Shown in pieces: positions 9,089-17,901 of a stretch of DNA of 64,000 nt; the stretch's first letter is position 1; the number at the start of each line of letters is the position of its first letter. The notes under the pieces were generated by a model. The model saw nothing but the letters and a program-made list of their open reading frames with translations. It was not told the origin of the DNA and ran no database searches. The DNA is taken from positions 1,116,001 to 1,180,000 of the forward strand of contig JADJPV010000001.1 in assembly GCA_016713085.1 (NCBI GenBank). Reading direction: 5' to 3'. Both the position numbers and the translations under genes were made by a program. Origin of the DNA: Chitinophagaceae bacterium. Its GTDB lineage: Bacteria; Bacteroidota; Bacteroidia; Chitinophagales; Chitinophagaceae.

Positions 9089-10178
9089 ATGAATGGATCA
9101 GTGAAGCCACCCGTTCAATCTGTTCCGTTGTTAATTCTGCAAATAAGGGAATGGAAAGAATCTGTGATTGATTGGCAAATGCCGCAGGAAAATCGGCCGG
9201 CTGAAAATGCCGGTTGGCATAGCAGGGAAGAAAAGGCAATGCAGTTGGATAATGTACAGCTGTTTCAATACCATCTTCTTTCAGCAACTGTACCAGCTCT
9301 TCACGGTGATTAGTTTTAATCACATACAAGTGATGTACATGTTGATAGCCCTCTTTCACCAACGGGGTTTTAACGGAGCTGCCGCGGAGAAGTGTTGTAT
9401 AGGTTGCTGCATGATTGATTCTTGCCTCCGTCCAATTTTCAAGGTGTGGAAGTTTTGCAGAAAGAATCGCTGCCTGTAATCCATCGAGCCGGCTGTTTCT
9501 TCCTTCAATCAAATGATTGTGTTTTCCTTTCTGTCCGTGATTGGCAATCATGCGGATGGTTTCTGCCAGTGCATCATCATTAGTTGTCATACAACCTGCA
9601 TCACCATATGCACCTAAGTTTTTGCCGGGATAAAAACTGTAACTCGCTGCATCGCCAAATGAACCCACTTTCTTTCCATGAATGCTTGCCCCATGTGCCT
9701 GTGCACAATCTTCCATTACTTTCAATTGATGCTTGGCAGCAATTTGCATAATGGCTGGCATATCTGCAGGGTGCCCATATAAGTGAACAGGAATAATCAC
9801 TTTTGTTCTGGATGTAATGGCTTTTTCTATCAGTGAAACATCAATGGTAAAATAATCAGCTTCCACATCCACAAATACAGGTGTTGCGCCAACATTGCCA
9901 ACAGCTTCGGATGTACTGATCCATGAATGTGCAGGAACAATTACTTCATCGCCTTCACCAATGCCCCATGCCTTTAAAATAATTTCCATCGAATCGGTTC
10001 CGTTGGCACAGGCAACCACATGCTTTACACCAACATAGTCAGCAAAAGACTGTTCAAAGTTTTTAATGGCAGCACCTCCAATATAAGAGGAGTTTGCAAT
10101 GGTTTGTTCAATAGCTGAATCAATTTCTTTTTTAATCGTCAGGTACTGTGCGTATAAATCAACAAAAGGAATTTTCAT
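9063..10178 (-). CDS. wbpE: DegT/DnrJ-type PLP aminotransferase, WbpE-like (UDP-3-keto-GlcNAcA aminotransferase)
   Basis: PLP-dependent sugar aminotransferase of about 371 residues. The lysine that binds PLP lies in SFYPGKNLGAYGDAG; HVVACANGTDSMEII binds the cofactor phosphate and VMEDCAQAHGA carries the Asp contacting the pyridine nitrogen. I start at MKIPFVDLYAQY (ATG 10178) because longer frames add 16 unusual residues and overlap the upstream gene. WbpE-type enzymes put an amino group on C3 of UDP-GlcNAc-uronate. The assignment follows from neighbours of WbpD and WbpB type immediately upstream, so the substrate is inferred, the aminotransferase class is certain. Confidence 0.85.
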   Translation of the reverse strand: MKIPFVDLYAQYLTIKKEIDSAIEQTIANSSYIGGAAIKNFEQSFADYVGVKHVVACANGTDSMEIILKAWGIGEGDEVIVPAHSWISTSEAVGNVGATPVFVDVEADYFTIDVSLIEKAITSRTKVIIPVHLYGHPADMPAIMQIAAKHQLKVMEDCAQAHGASIHGKKVGSFGDAASYSFYPGKNLGAYGDAGCMTTNDDALAETIRMIANHGQKGKHNHLIEGRNSRLDGLQAAILSAKLPHLENWTEARINHAATYTTLLRGSSVKTPLVKEGYQHVHHLYVIKTNHREELVQLLKEDGIETAVHYPTALPFLPCYANRHFQPADFPAAFANQSQILSIPLFAELTTEQIERVASLIHSFEHVSVQG

Positions 10179-10188
10179 TTTTATAGAA

Positions 10189-10656
10189 TTAGATTGAACG
10201 AATTTTTCTGGCAGGGTTTCCTGCATAAATACCGGGTTCGGTAATATCTTTTGTTACTACTGCACCTGCACCAATCACGGCATGATCACAAATTGTAACA
10301 GGTAGAATGGTTGCATTACTGCCCAATGAAACATGATTGCCGATAAAGGTACTTTTCCATTGACTCTTATCTCCACGGGCAGGGCCTCCACCGCTGAACA
10401 GATCATTAATGAACATCACTCCGTGACCGATAAAACAGTCATGACCAATGCTCACCAGTTCACAGATAAAAGTATGGCTCTGCACTTTGGTGTTTGCACC
10501 AATCTCCACATCCTTCTGTATTTCCACAAAGGGACCAATAAAACAATTGTTTCCGATACTGCATCCATATAGATTAACCGGCGTAACAACCTTCACGCCT
10601 TCACCGAAGACGACATCTTCTTTTATCCTGCTTTCGAATAGTTGTGGTTGATTCAT
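10189..10656 (-). CDS. wbpD: Left-handed beta-helix N-acetyltransferase, WbpD-like
   Basis: A 155-residue hexapeptide-repeat protein: successive I-G-x-N/D-C-F-I-G-P turns (SIGNNCFIGPF, SIGHDCFIGHG, TFIGNHVSLGSN, AVIGAGAVVTKDI) build the trimeric beta helix that binds acetyl-CoA. The run INDLFSGGGPARG in the middle is typical of WbpD-type UDP-3-amino-GlcNAcA acetyltransferases. It is followed eleven bases later by the aminotransferase that would make its substrate. Full length for the family. Confidence 0.85.
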   Translation of the reverse strand: MNQPQLFESRIKEDVVFGEGVKVVTPVNLYGCSIGNNCFIGPFVEIQKDVEIGANTKVQSHTFICELVSIGHDCFIGHGVMFINDLFSGGGPARGDKSQWKSTFIGNHVSLGSNATILPVTICDHAVIGAGAVVTKDITEPGIYAGNPARKIRSI

Positions 10657-10709
10657 GATTTATTTTTTACCGTCATTGCGATCCACCAACTGGCGTAGAA
10701 GCAATAATC
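10657..10709. repeat. Short spacer with dispersed-repeat remnant
   Basis: The gap between the acetyltransferase and the oxidoreductase contains CGTCATTGCGATCC, GGCGTAGAAGCAATAATCTT at about 10673-10711. This wording is typical of dispersed non-coding Bacteroidota repeats and is related to that at 1700-1757. Nothing regulatory is evident. Confidence 0.4.
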
Positions 10710-11737
10710 TTAATTAGCCGGCGTAACATCAACTGCTGATGTATAAATTTTATCAATGATCTCAACCGTTTTCAATCCTTCAAAACCATTCGTTGCAATT
10801 ACACCACCATTACTCAGCACTTCCACTACATTCTGGTACACTTTATCATGATTACTCATGGAGCCGAAATACTTTCCGTAATTATTTGGCGGATTTCCTG
10901 CCGGCAGATCTTTGATCTCGTAATTTTCAATACTCTGGTATTCCATTTCATTGAGATACTGTCCGCCGATCTTTAGGGTTCCCTTTTCACCAAAGATGGT
11001 CAGCGAGCCTTCCATATTATGATCATAGCTGTTTACGGAATAATTAATGGTACCGATAGCCCCGTTATAAAACTTCAAACTCACTGTACCTGTATCTTCA
11101 AACTCAATAATTCCTTTGTGATGATAGTTGCCGGTAAATGCATGTACATCTTTACATCGCCCACCATCCAGTATAATAAATCAATAAAATGACTGAACTG
11201 TGTAAACAGTGTACCTCCATCCATATCCTTTGTTCCCTTCCATGAATTCTGATAGTATTCATTGTTACGGTTCCAGTAACAGTTGAGTTGCGCACTGTAT
11301 ATTTTTCCCAGTCTTCCTTCATCAATAATTTTCTTTACGGCAGCCACCGGTGGGTTAAACCTGTTCTGCTTTACAATAAATAAACGGCGGTTGGCCTTTT
11401 CTGCTTCCTTGATCATTTCTCCGCAATCCTGCACACTTACTGCCATCGGTTTTTCACACAATACATTAAAACCTGCCTTTAATGCGGCAATGGTATGTGC
11501 TGCATGTAAACCGTTGGGTGAGCATACACTCACAACAGTAATTTCATGTTGAGCGGTTAACAGTTCTTCAACAGAACTGTAAGGCTTTGCCTTGTATTTT
11601 TCAGCCAGTGCAGTTGCTTTCTCAGGAACAATATCACATACAGCAACAAGTTTTCCAATATTGTTGATATGTTCTGCATGGCGTTGGGCTATCCGGCCGC
11701 AGCCAATGATAGCGAAATTGATTTTTTGAGTACTCAT
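10710..11737 (-). pseudogene. wbpB: Gfo/Idh/MocA oxidoreductase, WbpB-like (UDP-GlcNAcA 3-dehydrogenase), frameshifted
   Basis: The N-terminal part is a NAD(P) Rossmann domain, FAIIGCGRIAQRHAEHI, with VLCEKPMAVSVQDC (the EKP motif of the family). Near 11151 the frame is lost; one extra A in AAA would give GDVKDVHAFTGNYHH and run into the second frame with VSLKFYNGAIGTINYSV. The joined protein has about 342 residues, normal for WbpB. The enzyme oxidises C3 of UDP-GlcNAc-uronate for the following aminotransfer. Six bases separate it from the hisF-like gene. The single-base indel is probably a sequence error because all neighbours of the pathway are intact. Confidence 0.85.
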
Positions 11738-11743
11738 AGTATA

Positions 11744-12493
11744 TTAATTCACTAATTTAATTCCGGATGGGAAACTGATCAGCACACCCATTCCTTTTTT
11801 CTGATATACAAACATACTGCCTGCTGCTACAGCCGATGCTCCTGCATTGACTGCTTTTTTAAAATCATCCGTGCTTCCTGCACCACCACATGCAATCACA
11901 GGAACAGTTACTGCAGGTGCAATTTTTTCAACCAGCACTTCATCATAACCCTCCCATGTACCGTCACGCTCAATAGAGTTGATCATAATTTCACCCACAC
12001 CGTTTTGTTCAAGTGTTTTCGCCCATTCAACAGGATCATGGCCTGTGCTCTTTGTTCCTGAATGTGAATACACTTTGTATTTCCCAAACAGGTTTTTCTT
12101 TACATCCATTGAACCAACAACTGCCTGCGCTCCGTACACATCAGCAATTTGCCTGATAAGTTCCGGGTTTTTAAACAGCACTGAATTGAGAATTACCTTT
12201 TCATAACCTGCATCAAATATTTTTTTCGCTTCAGTATAATTTGAAATACCTCCTCCGTAACTCATGGGCATAAAGGCTTCTCCTGCTATTTCTGTAATTT
12301 TTTTGAAGTCTATTCCTCTTCCATCAGAAGATGCATTGAAGTCTATAACAGCTAATTCATCGGCTTCCTTTTCATTAAAAATTTTAACCGTATTAATGGG
12401 ATCGCCCAGGTAATTTGGGTTTCTGAACTTTACCGTTTTATAAAGCCCTCCGTTTTTTAAAAGAATAACAGGAATAATTCTTACCCGGCTCAT
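11744..12493 (-). CDS. hisF2: HisF-like cyclase/ammonia-using subunit of sugar amidation (WbuZ/HisF2 type)
   Basis: A 249-residue TIM barrel of the HisF family: RIIPVILLKNGGLYKTVKF at the N-terminus, PMSYGGGISNYTEA and VIACGGAGSTDDF as phosphate-binding loops. The true histidine enzyme has a catalytic Asp in its first strand (CLD); here that position is Leu (VILLK), as in the polysaccharide paralogues. It overlaps the glutaminase gene by four bases and lies beside a WbpG-like amidotransferase. Together these convert an acetamido group to an acetamidino group on a sugar nucleotide. Histidine biosynthesis is therefore unlikely. Confidence 0.87.
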   Translation of the reverse strand: MSRVRIIPVILLKNGGLYKTVKFRNPNYLGDPINTVKIFNEKEADELAVIDFNASSDGRGIDFKKITEIAGEAFMPMSYGGGISNYTEAKKIFDAGYEKVILNSVLFKNPELIRQIADVYGAQAVVGSMDVKKNLFGKYKVYSHSGTKSTGHDPVEWAKTLEQNGVGEIMINSIERDGTWEGYDEVLVEKIAPAVTVPVIACGGAGSTDDFKKAVNAGASAVAAGSMFVYQKKGMGVLISFPSGIKLVN

Positions 12494-13107
12494 CGTTCAG
12501 TTTTTGAAAAATTTTCCAGCAATTTCATTCCGAACTTGTGACTTTTTTCAGGATGAAACTGTGTACCGAATATATTTTGCTTTCTGAAAGCTGCAGCATA
12601 TTCATAACCGTACTTTGCCTTACCCGTAACCATTTCATCACTGTCGAATTGAAAATGGAAAGAATGGGTAAAATAAAACCGGGCCTCTGAGGGTAAATCA
12701 TTCCATAACGGCGAAGGCCTGTTGATGATCAGTTCATTCCAGCCCATATTGGGGATTTTTAACTGTGGATGTTCACTTAACCTGAAGCGGATCGTATCAG
12801 CATCCACCCATCCCAACCCTTTTTCAATTCCCTCTTCACTTCCTCTGGTCATCATCTGTGCACCTACGCAAATACCAAGCAGGGGAACTTTTTCTGCGAA
12901 TGCTTTTTCCTCTACAACTGCTCTTAAACCGCTTTCATTAAATCGCTGCATACATGAATCAAAATGGCCTACTCCCGGAAGCAATATCCGCTCTGCCCGT
13001 TTTATTTCTTCCACATCGGCTGTAATGATGGCTTCTGCACCAATACGTTTAAACATATTGAGTACGGAAGTAAGATTGCCAACTCCGTAATTTACGATTG
13101 CTGTCAT
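12490..13107 (-). CDS. hisH2: HisH-like glutamine amidotransferase (WbuY/HisH2 type)
   Basis: Class I glutaminase of 205 residues. The nucleophile Cys is in LLGICVGAQMM; the His/Glu pair is in GTQFHPEKSHKFG near the C-terminus; ILLPGVGHFDSCM supplies the oxyanion loop. It releases ammonia from glutamine and passes it through the HisF-like barrel to the WbpG-type enzyme. Four-base overlaps on both sides make the three genes a tightly coupled cassette. Confidence 0.88.
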   Translation of the reverse strand: MTAIVNYGVGNLTSVLNMFKRIGAEAIITADVEEIKRAERILLPGVGHFDSCMQRFNESGLRAVVEEKAFAEKVPLLGICVGAQMMTRGSEEGIEKGLGWVDADTIRFRLSEHPQLKIPNMGWNELIINRPSPLWNDLPSEARFYFTHSFHFQFDSDEMVTGKAKYGYEYAAAFRKQNIFGTQFHPEKSHKFGMKLLENFSKTER

Positions 13108-14246
13108 TTAACAGGAAACAGTTTCCGGTAGAGATATTTCACCGGTTTCAAAATGGGGTAACGCAGATCAATCGGCTTTTCATAATCAAACTCATAATGA
13201 CTGCGTGGAGCTGTTTGCATAATGGCTTCAAACTCCGCCTCCGTGAGGTCGAATTTTTTCAGCACAAAAGCATAATCTGTTTTTTGCTGCACGGCATCAT
13301 ACACGGGCTTCTGCAATTCAGCCAGTGCTTCTTCCTTCGTGATCTGTCCGCTAAAAATCAAATCACTTAAATGTGCTTTTCGTTTATCAATTTTAAACTT
13401 CACTGGCAGAATATAGCCCTGGTAAAATCTTGTCCAGATACTTTCATAATGCTTGCCGCCATAATCTCTCCATCCCAGTTCATTCTGTATAAGATCTTTC
13501 ACCGCCTGTTTATTATAGTCAGCATAATCAAGTACCGAAACACTTCGTACGCCTTTTATTTTCTGGTAATACCGTTTCACTTTTGCATCCATAAACGGGA
13601 ATGTCTTTAAGGGAACCGTTCCGTATGCTTTATGAATGGATTGAATATTGATATGATCTGTTTTCGGAAAGATCCATGATTTCGGCAACGTATTTTCAGT
13701 CTGCACATTGGTACCACTCAGAATGTATTTGATATTCTTTTCTCCTGCCAGCCTGTACAATGTGGCAAAAATGGCATGATCCGTAATGGCTTCAATATCC
13801 ACTACTGATGCTTTAAGATAAGACAGCTGCAGATCCCTGAACTCCTCCCAGTTGATGACATAGGTAAACAAATCCAATTCGAGTTTACTCACAATGTTTT
13901 CAATATTCATCACCGATAACTCAGAGTTCCATCCATTATCAAAATGCACGGCAAGTGGACGAAGTCCCAGCTGTTTGGCGAGATAAGCCACATAAGTACT
14001 GTCAACACCACCGCTTAAACCCATAATACAATCATAGGGTTGGTTTTTTCCGGCTTCCTTTATTTCTGCTGCAATGGCTTCCAGTTGTTTTCTTCCTGCT
14101 TCGCCTGTAACAACATGCTCTGCTTCCGCTTTCTTATACTCGTAATAATAATTGCTGATTCCCTTTGCATCAAATACAATATCCTTATCAGCAATGGTAT
14201 CCATTACACTGATGCTGCATTGCCGGTAAGTCCCTTCACCTGTCAT
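13104..14246 (-). CDS. wbpG: N-acetyl sugar amidotransferase, WbpG-like
   Basis: The protein of about 380 residues carries the ATP-pyrophosphatase P-loop CIMGLSGGVDSTYVAYLA and activates the acetamido carbonyl of a sugar nucleotide for amidation with ammonia from the HisH/HisF pair. I start at the ATG at 14246, one base past the stop of the methyltransferase. The N-terminus aligns with the zinc-knuckle segment usual for WbpG (C-x2-C ... C-x2-C around VMDT), but here it reads QCSISVMDT and GISNYYYEY, so only one of four cysteines remains. The frame is intact. Either zinc is not needed or this subgroup has lost it. Confidence 0.85.
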   Translation of the reverse strand: MTGEGTYRQCSISVMDTIADKDIVFDAKGISNYYYEYKKAEAEHVVTGEAGRKQLEAIAAEIKEAGKNQPYDCIMGLSGGVDSTYVAYLAKQLGLRPLAVHFDNGWNSELSVMNIENIVSKLELDLFTYVINWEEFRDLQLSYLKASVVDIEAITDHAIFATLYRLAGEKNIKYILSGTNVQTENTLPKSWIFPKTDHINIQSIHKAYGTVPLKTFPFMDAKVKRYYQKIKGVRSVSVLDYADYNKQAVKDLIQNELGWRDYGGKHYESIWTRFYQGYILPVKFKIDKRKAHLSDLIFSGQITKEEALAELQKPVYDAVQQKTDYAFVLKKFDLTEAEFEAIMQTAPRSHYEFDYEKPIDLRYPILKPVKYLYRKLFPVK

Positions 14247-14247
14247 A

Positions 14248-14883
14248 TCATCCCTGTTTTTCAAATACAAAAAAATCGGCCATTGATTCCTGCTCTCCGT
14301 TACCGGGGAATGGATTTTTCACTTCTGCAATGAATGTCCATTCAGTAAAACGCTTTGCATCATCTGTAAATTTACGGTGGAGCACATGCTGCGTTTCATG
14401 AAGGTAAAAATTGGTAGAGTACACCACTACATATTTTTTACCGAGGCTGAACAGATCCTGCAGGTATTTGAGATAATTGTTTTCTTCTACAATATGATAC
14501 AGTACATCAAGCGACAATGCCACATCAGCTTTCAGGGTATCATCAGCCACAAAACTATCCGGCTTGTACAGCACAAATTTCTTGCTGGTATCGCCTTCAA
14601 ATTTTTTCCGGCAAAGATCAATAATAGTGGAAGATACATCCATCCCTGTATAAGAAGGATAATGAATGATCGACAGCTGATGACCGTCACCGCAACCCAT
14701 TTCTACAGCAGAATGAATCTTTTTTTCTTCAATGAATTTGTTGATGAAGTCGGCTTTGAATACCGACAGGCGGCCGTAAGAGCCGTCACCTGAATTACCT
14801 CCGCCTGCATACCTGTTCTCCCAGTAGTTCAGCGAATTAAATTGATCTCTGCCTAATAATTTTTTGATGAATTGTTTGATCAT
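14248..14883 (-). CDS. Class I SAM-dependent methyltransferase
   Basis: A 211-residue protein with AVEMGCGDGHQLSII as SAM-binding motif I and TGMDVSSTIIDLC as motif II; ADVALSLDVLYHIVEE is the post-I region. The N-terminal NSLNYWENRYAGGG is common in methyltransferases of glycan clusters. It ends next to the WbpG-like start and lies four bases after a GT4 gene. It may methylate a sugar of the repeat or a chain end; the target is unknown. Confidence 0.83.
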   Translation of the reverse strand: MIKQFIKKLLGRDQFNSLNYWENRYAGGGNSGDGSYGRLSVFKADFINKFIEEKKIHSAVEMGCGDGHQLSIIHYPSYTGMDVSSTIIDLCRKKFEGDTSKKFVLYKPDSFVADDTLKADVALSLDVLYHIVEENNYLKYLQDLFSLGKKYVVVYSTNFYLHETQHVLHRKFTDDAKRFTEWTFIAEVKNPFPGNGEQESMADFFVFEKQG

Positions 14884-14887
14884 ATAC

Positions 14888-15997
14888 TTATTCGATTACG
14901 TTCAGTTCTTTTGTTACAATTGTATGAAGACTGCAGATTTGTTTAACAGATGCTGCCGTTTGTTGAGATAGTTTCTGAAACAGTTCGGGATGATGATACA
15001 TCCGTTCAATGGCATCGGCCACTTCACGGGCATTATTGGTTACAAACCCTGTTTCCATATCTGTTACAAATTCAGGAATGGCCGTGTTGTTGGATGTAAC
15101 GGGAACAAGACCGCTGCTCATAGCTTCACACATCGATACTCCCTGTGCATCCTGTCGTGTAGGACAAAGAAAAATGCCGTTCTGTGCATGCAGCTCAGGT
15201 ATCATGATCTGGCGTACAGCTCTTTCCTGCAATTCAACGTTCTTAAATTTTTTCAGCGGATCAGTGATTTTTTTAAAGAACTGTCCCTGCCCGATAAGGG
15301 TAAACTGCAACTCAGGAAAAAATGATTTTTCAGAAAGCAGCTGAATGGCTTTTGCAGAAATATCATTGGCATATTTATTTGAACCGAATGAACGCAGCAG
15401 AAGTATCCGTTTCCGCAGCTCAGGATTTTTTTGCTGATACGTAAACAGGTCGGTATCTATCGGGTTAGCAATAATTGTTTTTTGTTTGATTTTGCTCAGC
15501 GTATCCCATTCGGTAATTTGCCGCATCCAGTCCGATACAAATACAAACTGAATCTGTGCGGTTCTGTTTGCATAACGGATCATCTTCCTGAACTGGAATT
15601 GCTGATAGGTATTCTTCTTAATATAATTCAGCAGTACCGGCGAATACCAGGTATAATTAAACAGCCTCCTGTACCAGCCCAATGCTTCATAACCATGTAC
15701 CCAGATGATGACAGGAATGGTGATTTTTTTTATGATCTGCTCCAGCATCCACGACTGGTAAAAATGAATCAGCACTTTGTCGGGGCTGAATGCTTTTACT
15801 GCTTCCGCAAGTTTTTCCTGATCATTGAACATCTCCACATCAATTCCTTCATACACAAATTCCCTTGGTTCATGAAAGAATGAAAACACTTTTACCCGGT
15901 GCCTTTTGGCATATTCCTTTGCACGTACATGCACAAATACATCACCCATGAGGTTATCAAGGTGGGGATAGTTTTCATCAAGGATCAGCAGCTTCAT
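14888..15997 (-). CDS. Glycosyltransferase family 4
   Basis: 369 residues, GT-B architecture. The N-terminal domain starts MKLLILDENYPHLDNLMGDV; ILLLRSFGSNKYAND marks the start of the donor domain and QDAQGVSMCEAMSSGLVPV is the E-containing donor motif. It overlaps the epimerase gene upstream by four bases. Likely transfers one amino sugar or its partner in the repeat unit. Confidence 0.87.
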   Translation of the reverse strand: MKLLILDENYPHLDNLMGDVFVHVRAKEYAKRHRVKVFSFFHEPREFVYEGIDVEMFNDQEKLAEAVKAFSPDKVLIHFYQSWMLEQIIKKITIPVIIWVHGYEALGWYRRLFNYTWYSPVLLNYIKKNTYQQFQFRKMIRYANRTAQIQFVFVSDWMRQITEWDTLSKIKQKTIIANPIDTDLFTYQQKNPELRKRILLLRSFGSNKYANDISAKAIQLLSEKSFFPELQFTLIGQGQFFKKITDPLKKFKNVELQERAVRQIMIPELHAQNGIFLCPTRQDAQGVSMCEAMSSGLVPVTSNNTAIPEFVTDMETGFVTNNAREVADAIERMYHHPELFQKLSQQTAASVKQICSLHTIVTKELNVIE

Positions 15998-17118
15998 TCT
16001 TTGGAAAAATAGCGGATGACCTGTTCAACAATCTGTTCAGCTGAATCACCCTTCCCAAAAGGATTCTGTGCCGTACTCATTTTTTTATACGCTTCTTTAT
16101 CTTCAATTAACCTGCTTGCTTCTAAAATAATTTTTTCTTTGTCTGTACCCACCAGCATCGCAACACCGGCTGTAACAGCTTCCTGCCTTTCGGTAGTATC
16201 TCTCATAACCAGTACAGGTTTCCCCAAACCGGGCGCTTCTTCCTGTACACCTCCTGAATCAGTGAGTACAAAATAACAACCGGCAAGCAGTGATGTAAAC
16301 TGTATATAATCTAATGGCGGAATAAGATAAATATTCTCCTGCCCGCTCAGTATCTCCTGTACGGGCTTCTGTACATTGGGATTTAAATGTACAGGGTATA
16401 CAAAATTATAACCGCTGTATTTCACTGACAGTTCTTTAATGGCATGGCACATGTTTTCAAAACCGGAACCAAAGTTTTCACGCCTGTGCCCAGTAATCAG
16501 AATAAACGGTTTCCCATTTGCCGTCCATGGATAATCCCGTTTATATGTTGCAGCATCCTCACTGATTTTCTTCTGTGTACACTGTAAGGCATCAATAACC
16601 GTATTGCCTGTTACAAAAACCGTTGATGCATCAGCATGTTCCTTTGCAAGATTTTCTCCTGCCAGTTTTGTGGGAGCAAAATGCAAATCAGTAATTTTTG
16701 AAATCACCTGACGGTTAAATTCTTCCGGGAAAGGTGACTGCATATTGTAAGTTCTCAGACCTGCTTCTACATGACCCACTTTTATTTTTCGGTAAAAGGC
16801 TGCAGTAGCCGCACACATGGCCGTAGTGGTGTCACCCTGTACTAACACAATATCCGGTTTTACTTCCTGCAGGTAAGCATCCACTGCATCAAACGACCTG
16901 GCTGATAATCCGGCCAATGTTTGATTGGGCCGCATAATATCCAATGAATGATGAACGGTCAGTTCAAAAAAATCAATCAGCGGCAACACCATTTCTTTAT
17001 GCTGCCCCGTAAAACAAACATTCAGTTCAATTTCTTTTCTTTTTTCAAATGCTTTGATCAGCATCGCCATTTTAATGGCTTCGGGTCTTGTGCCGAATAC
17101 GACAGAAACTTTAATCAA
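15994..17118 (-). CDS. wecB: Non-hydrolysing UDP-GlcNAc 2-epimerase family (WecB/WbpI)
   Basis: 374 residues with the family signatures VVFGTRPEAIKMAMLIKAF at the N-terminus, GHVEAGLRTYNMQSPFPEE in the middle, ITGHRRENFGSGFENM and LTDSGGVQEEAPGLGKPVL. The enzyme inverts C2 of UDP-GlcNAc or, in the WbpI subgroup, of UDP-2,3-diacetamido-glucuronate to the manno form. With WbpB/WbpE/WbpD equivalents in the same operon, the latter substrate is attractive but cannot be separated from WecB by motifs alone. Intact, with four-base overlaps on both sides. Confidence 0.9.
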   Translation of the reverse strand: MIKVSVVFGTRPEAIKMAMLIKAFEKRKEIELNVCFTGQHKEMVLPLIDFFELTVHHSLDIMRPNQTLAGLSARSFDAVDAYLQEVKPDIVLVQGDTTTAMCAATAAFYRKIKVGHVEAGLRTYNMQSPFPEEFNRQVISKITDLHFAPTKLAGENLAKEHADASTVFVTGNTVIDALQCTQKKISEDAATYKRDYPWTANGKPFILITGHRRENFGSGFENMCHAIKELSVKYSGYNFVYPVHLNPNVQKPVQEILSGQENIYLIPPLDYIQFTSLLAGCYFVLTDSGGVQEEAPGLGKPVLVMRDTTERQEAVTAGVAMLVGTDKEKIILEASRLIEDKEAYKKMSTAQNPFGKGDSAEQIVEQVIRYFSKE

Positions 17119-17894
17119 CGGAAAAGTTTTAATAATTTATTCTTCAGGGATTGCTTTTTTATCGTTTGCAGGATGGTTGTTTTTTCTGCTTCGCTCAGCG
17201 GACAATCTGTATGTGCAAAAGCATCAGCAAAAATTTTCCTGCGAAGCAGATCATATTCTTTGGCATAATCACTCTGCGATTCCTGGCCGCCATGTATTCT
17301 TGACCAGTACAGATCAACGGGAAATTTTACCAGTGGATAGTACCTTCCTATTTTCAGCCAAAATTCATTATCACCGATCATCCGCTCACCACTGAAACCA
17401 CCAACTGCATCAAACGCCGCTTTTTTAATAATGGCCGAACCGGGAGCACGGTCGAAATGACGGTGACCATTGAAATGTTCCCAATACGCATCATGCGGTG
17501 AAACACTGATGGGATAAGGATGAAGAGAATCTCCTGTACAGGATAAACCATAACCGGCATCAGGGAACTGTTCCATAGCATACAGCATTACCTGCAGGCA
17601 ATGCGGATACATGAGATCATCACTGTCGAGATATTTGATATACTTCCCCTGTAGCATAAGAAGCTGCCCTGTTACGGTTGGGATAGTCGCCCAGGTTTTT
17701 TCATTCACATAAACCTTTACCCGCTGATCATTTTGTTCAAATGCCTTCGCTATTGCAACAGTAGCATCTGATGAACAGTCATCCACCACAATTAATTCAA
17801 AATCGCTGAGCGTTGATGCCAGTACACTTTCAACAGCCGCTGCAATATATTGCTCACGGTTAAAGGCAGTCATTAAAACACTTACAACAGGCAT
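17115..17894 (-). CDS. Glycosyltransferase family 2
   Basis: A 259-residue GT-A protein: SVLMTAFNREQYIAAAVESV at the N-terminus, FELIVVDDCSSD for nucleotide binding, YIKYLDSDDLMYPHC as the DxD metal site, and GDNEFWLKIGRY as the acceptor/catalytic region. It overlaps wecB by four bases. One of several GT2 enzymes assembling the repeat unit. Confidence 0.88.
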   Translation of the reverse strand: MPVVSVLMTAFNREQYIAAAVESVLASTLSDFELIVVDDCSSDATVAIAKAFEQNDQRVKVYVNEKTWATIPTVTGQLLMLQGKYIKYLDSDDLMYPHCLQVMLYAMEQFPDAGYGLSCTGDSLHPYPISVSPHDAYWEHFNGHRHFDRAPGSAIIKKAAFDAVGGFSGERMIGDNEFWLKIGRYYPLVKFPVDLYWSRIHGGQESQSDYAKEYDLLRRKIFADAFAHTDCPLSEAEKTTILQTIKKQSLKNKLLKLFR

Positions 17895-17901
17895 CAGTTA
17901 G

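Noticed and set aside
12490..12493. HisF/HisH as histidine biosynthesis genes
   Set aside because: No other his genes are near, the barrel lacks the HisF catalytic Asp, and both overlap a WbpG-type gene.
12722..13090. Long plus-strand frames opposite the operon genes (several of 60-120 codons, e.g. here and at 14377-14793)
   Set aside because: They lie antisense to genes with strong protein motifs, have no recognisable domains and are rich in residues typical of antisense frames.
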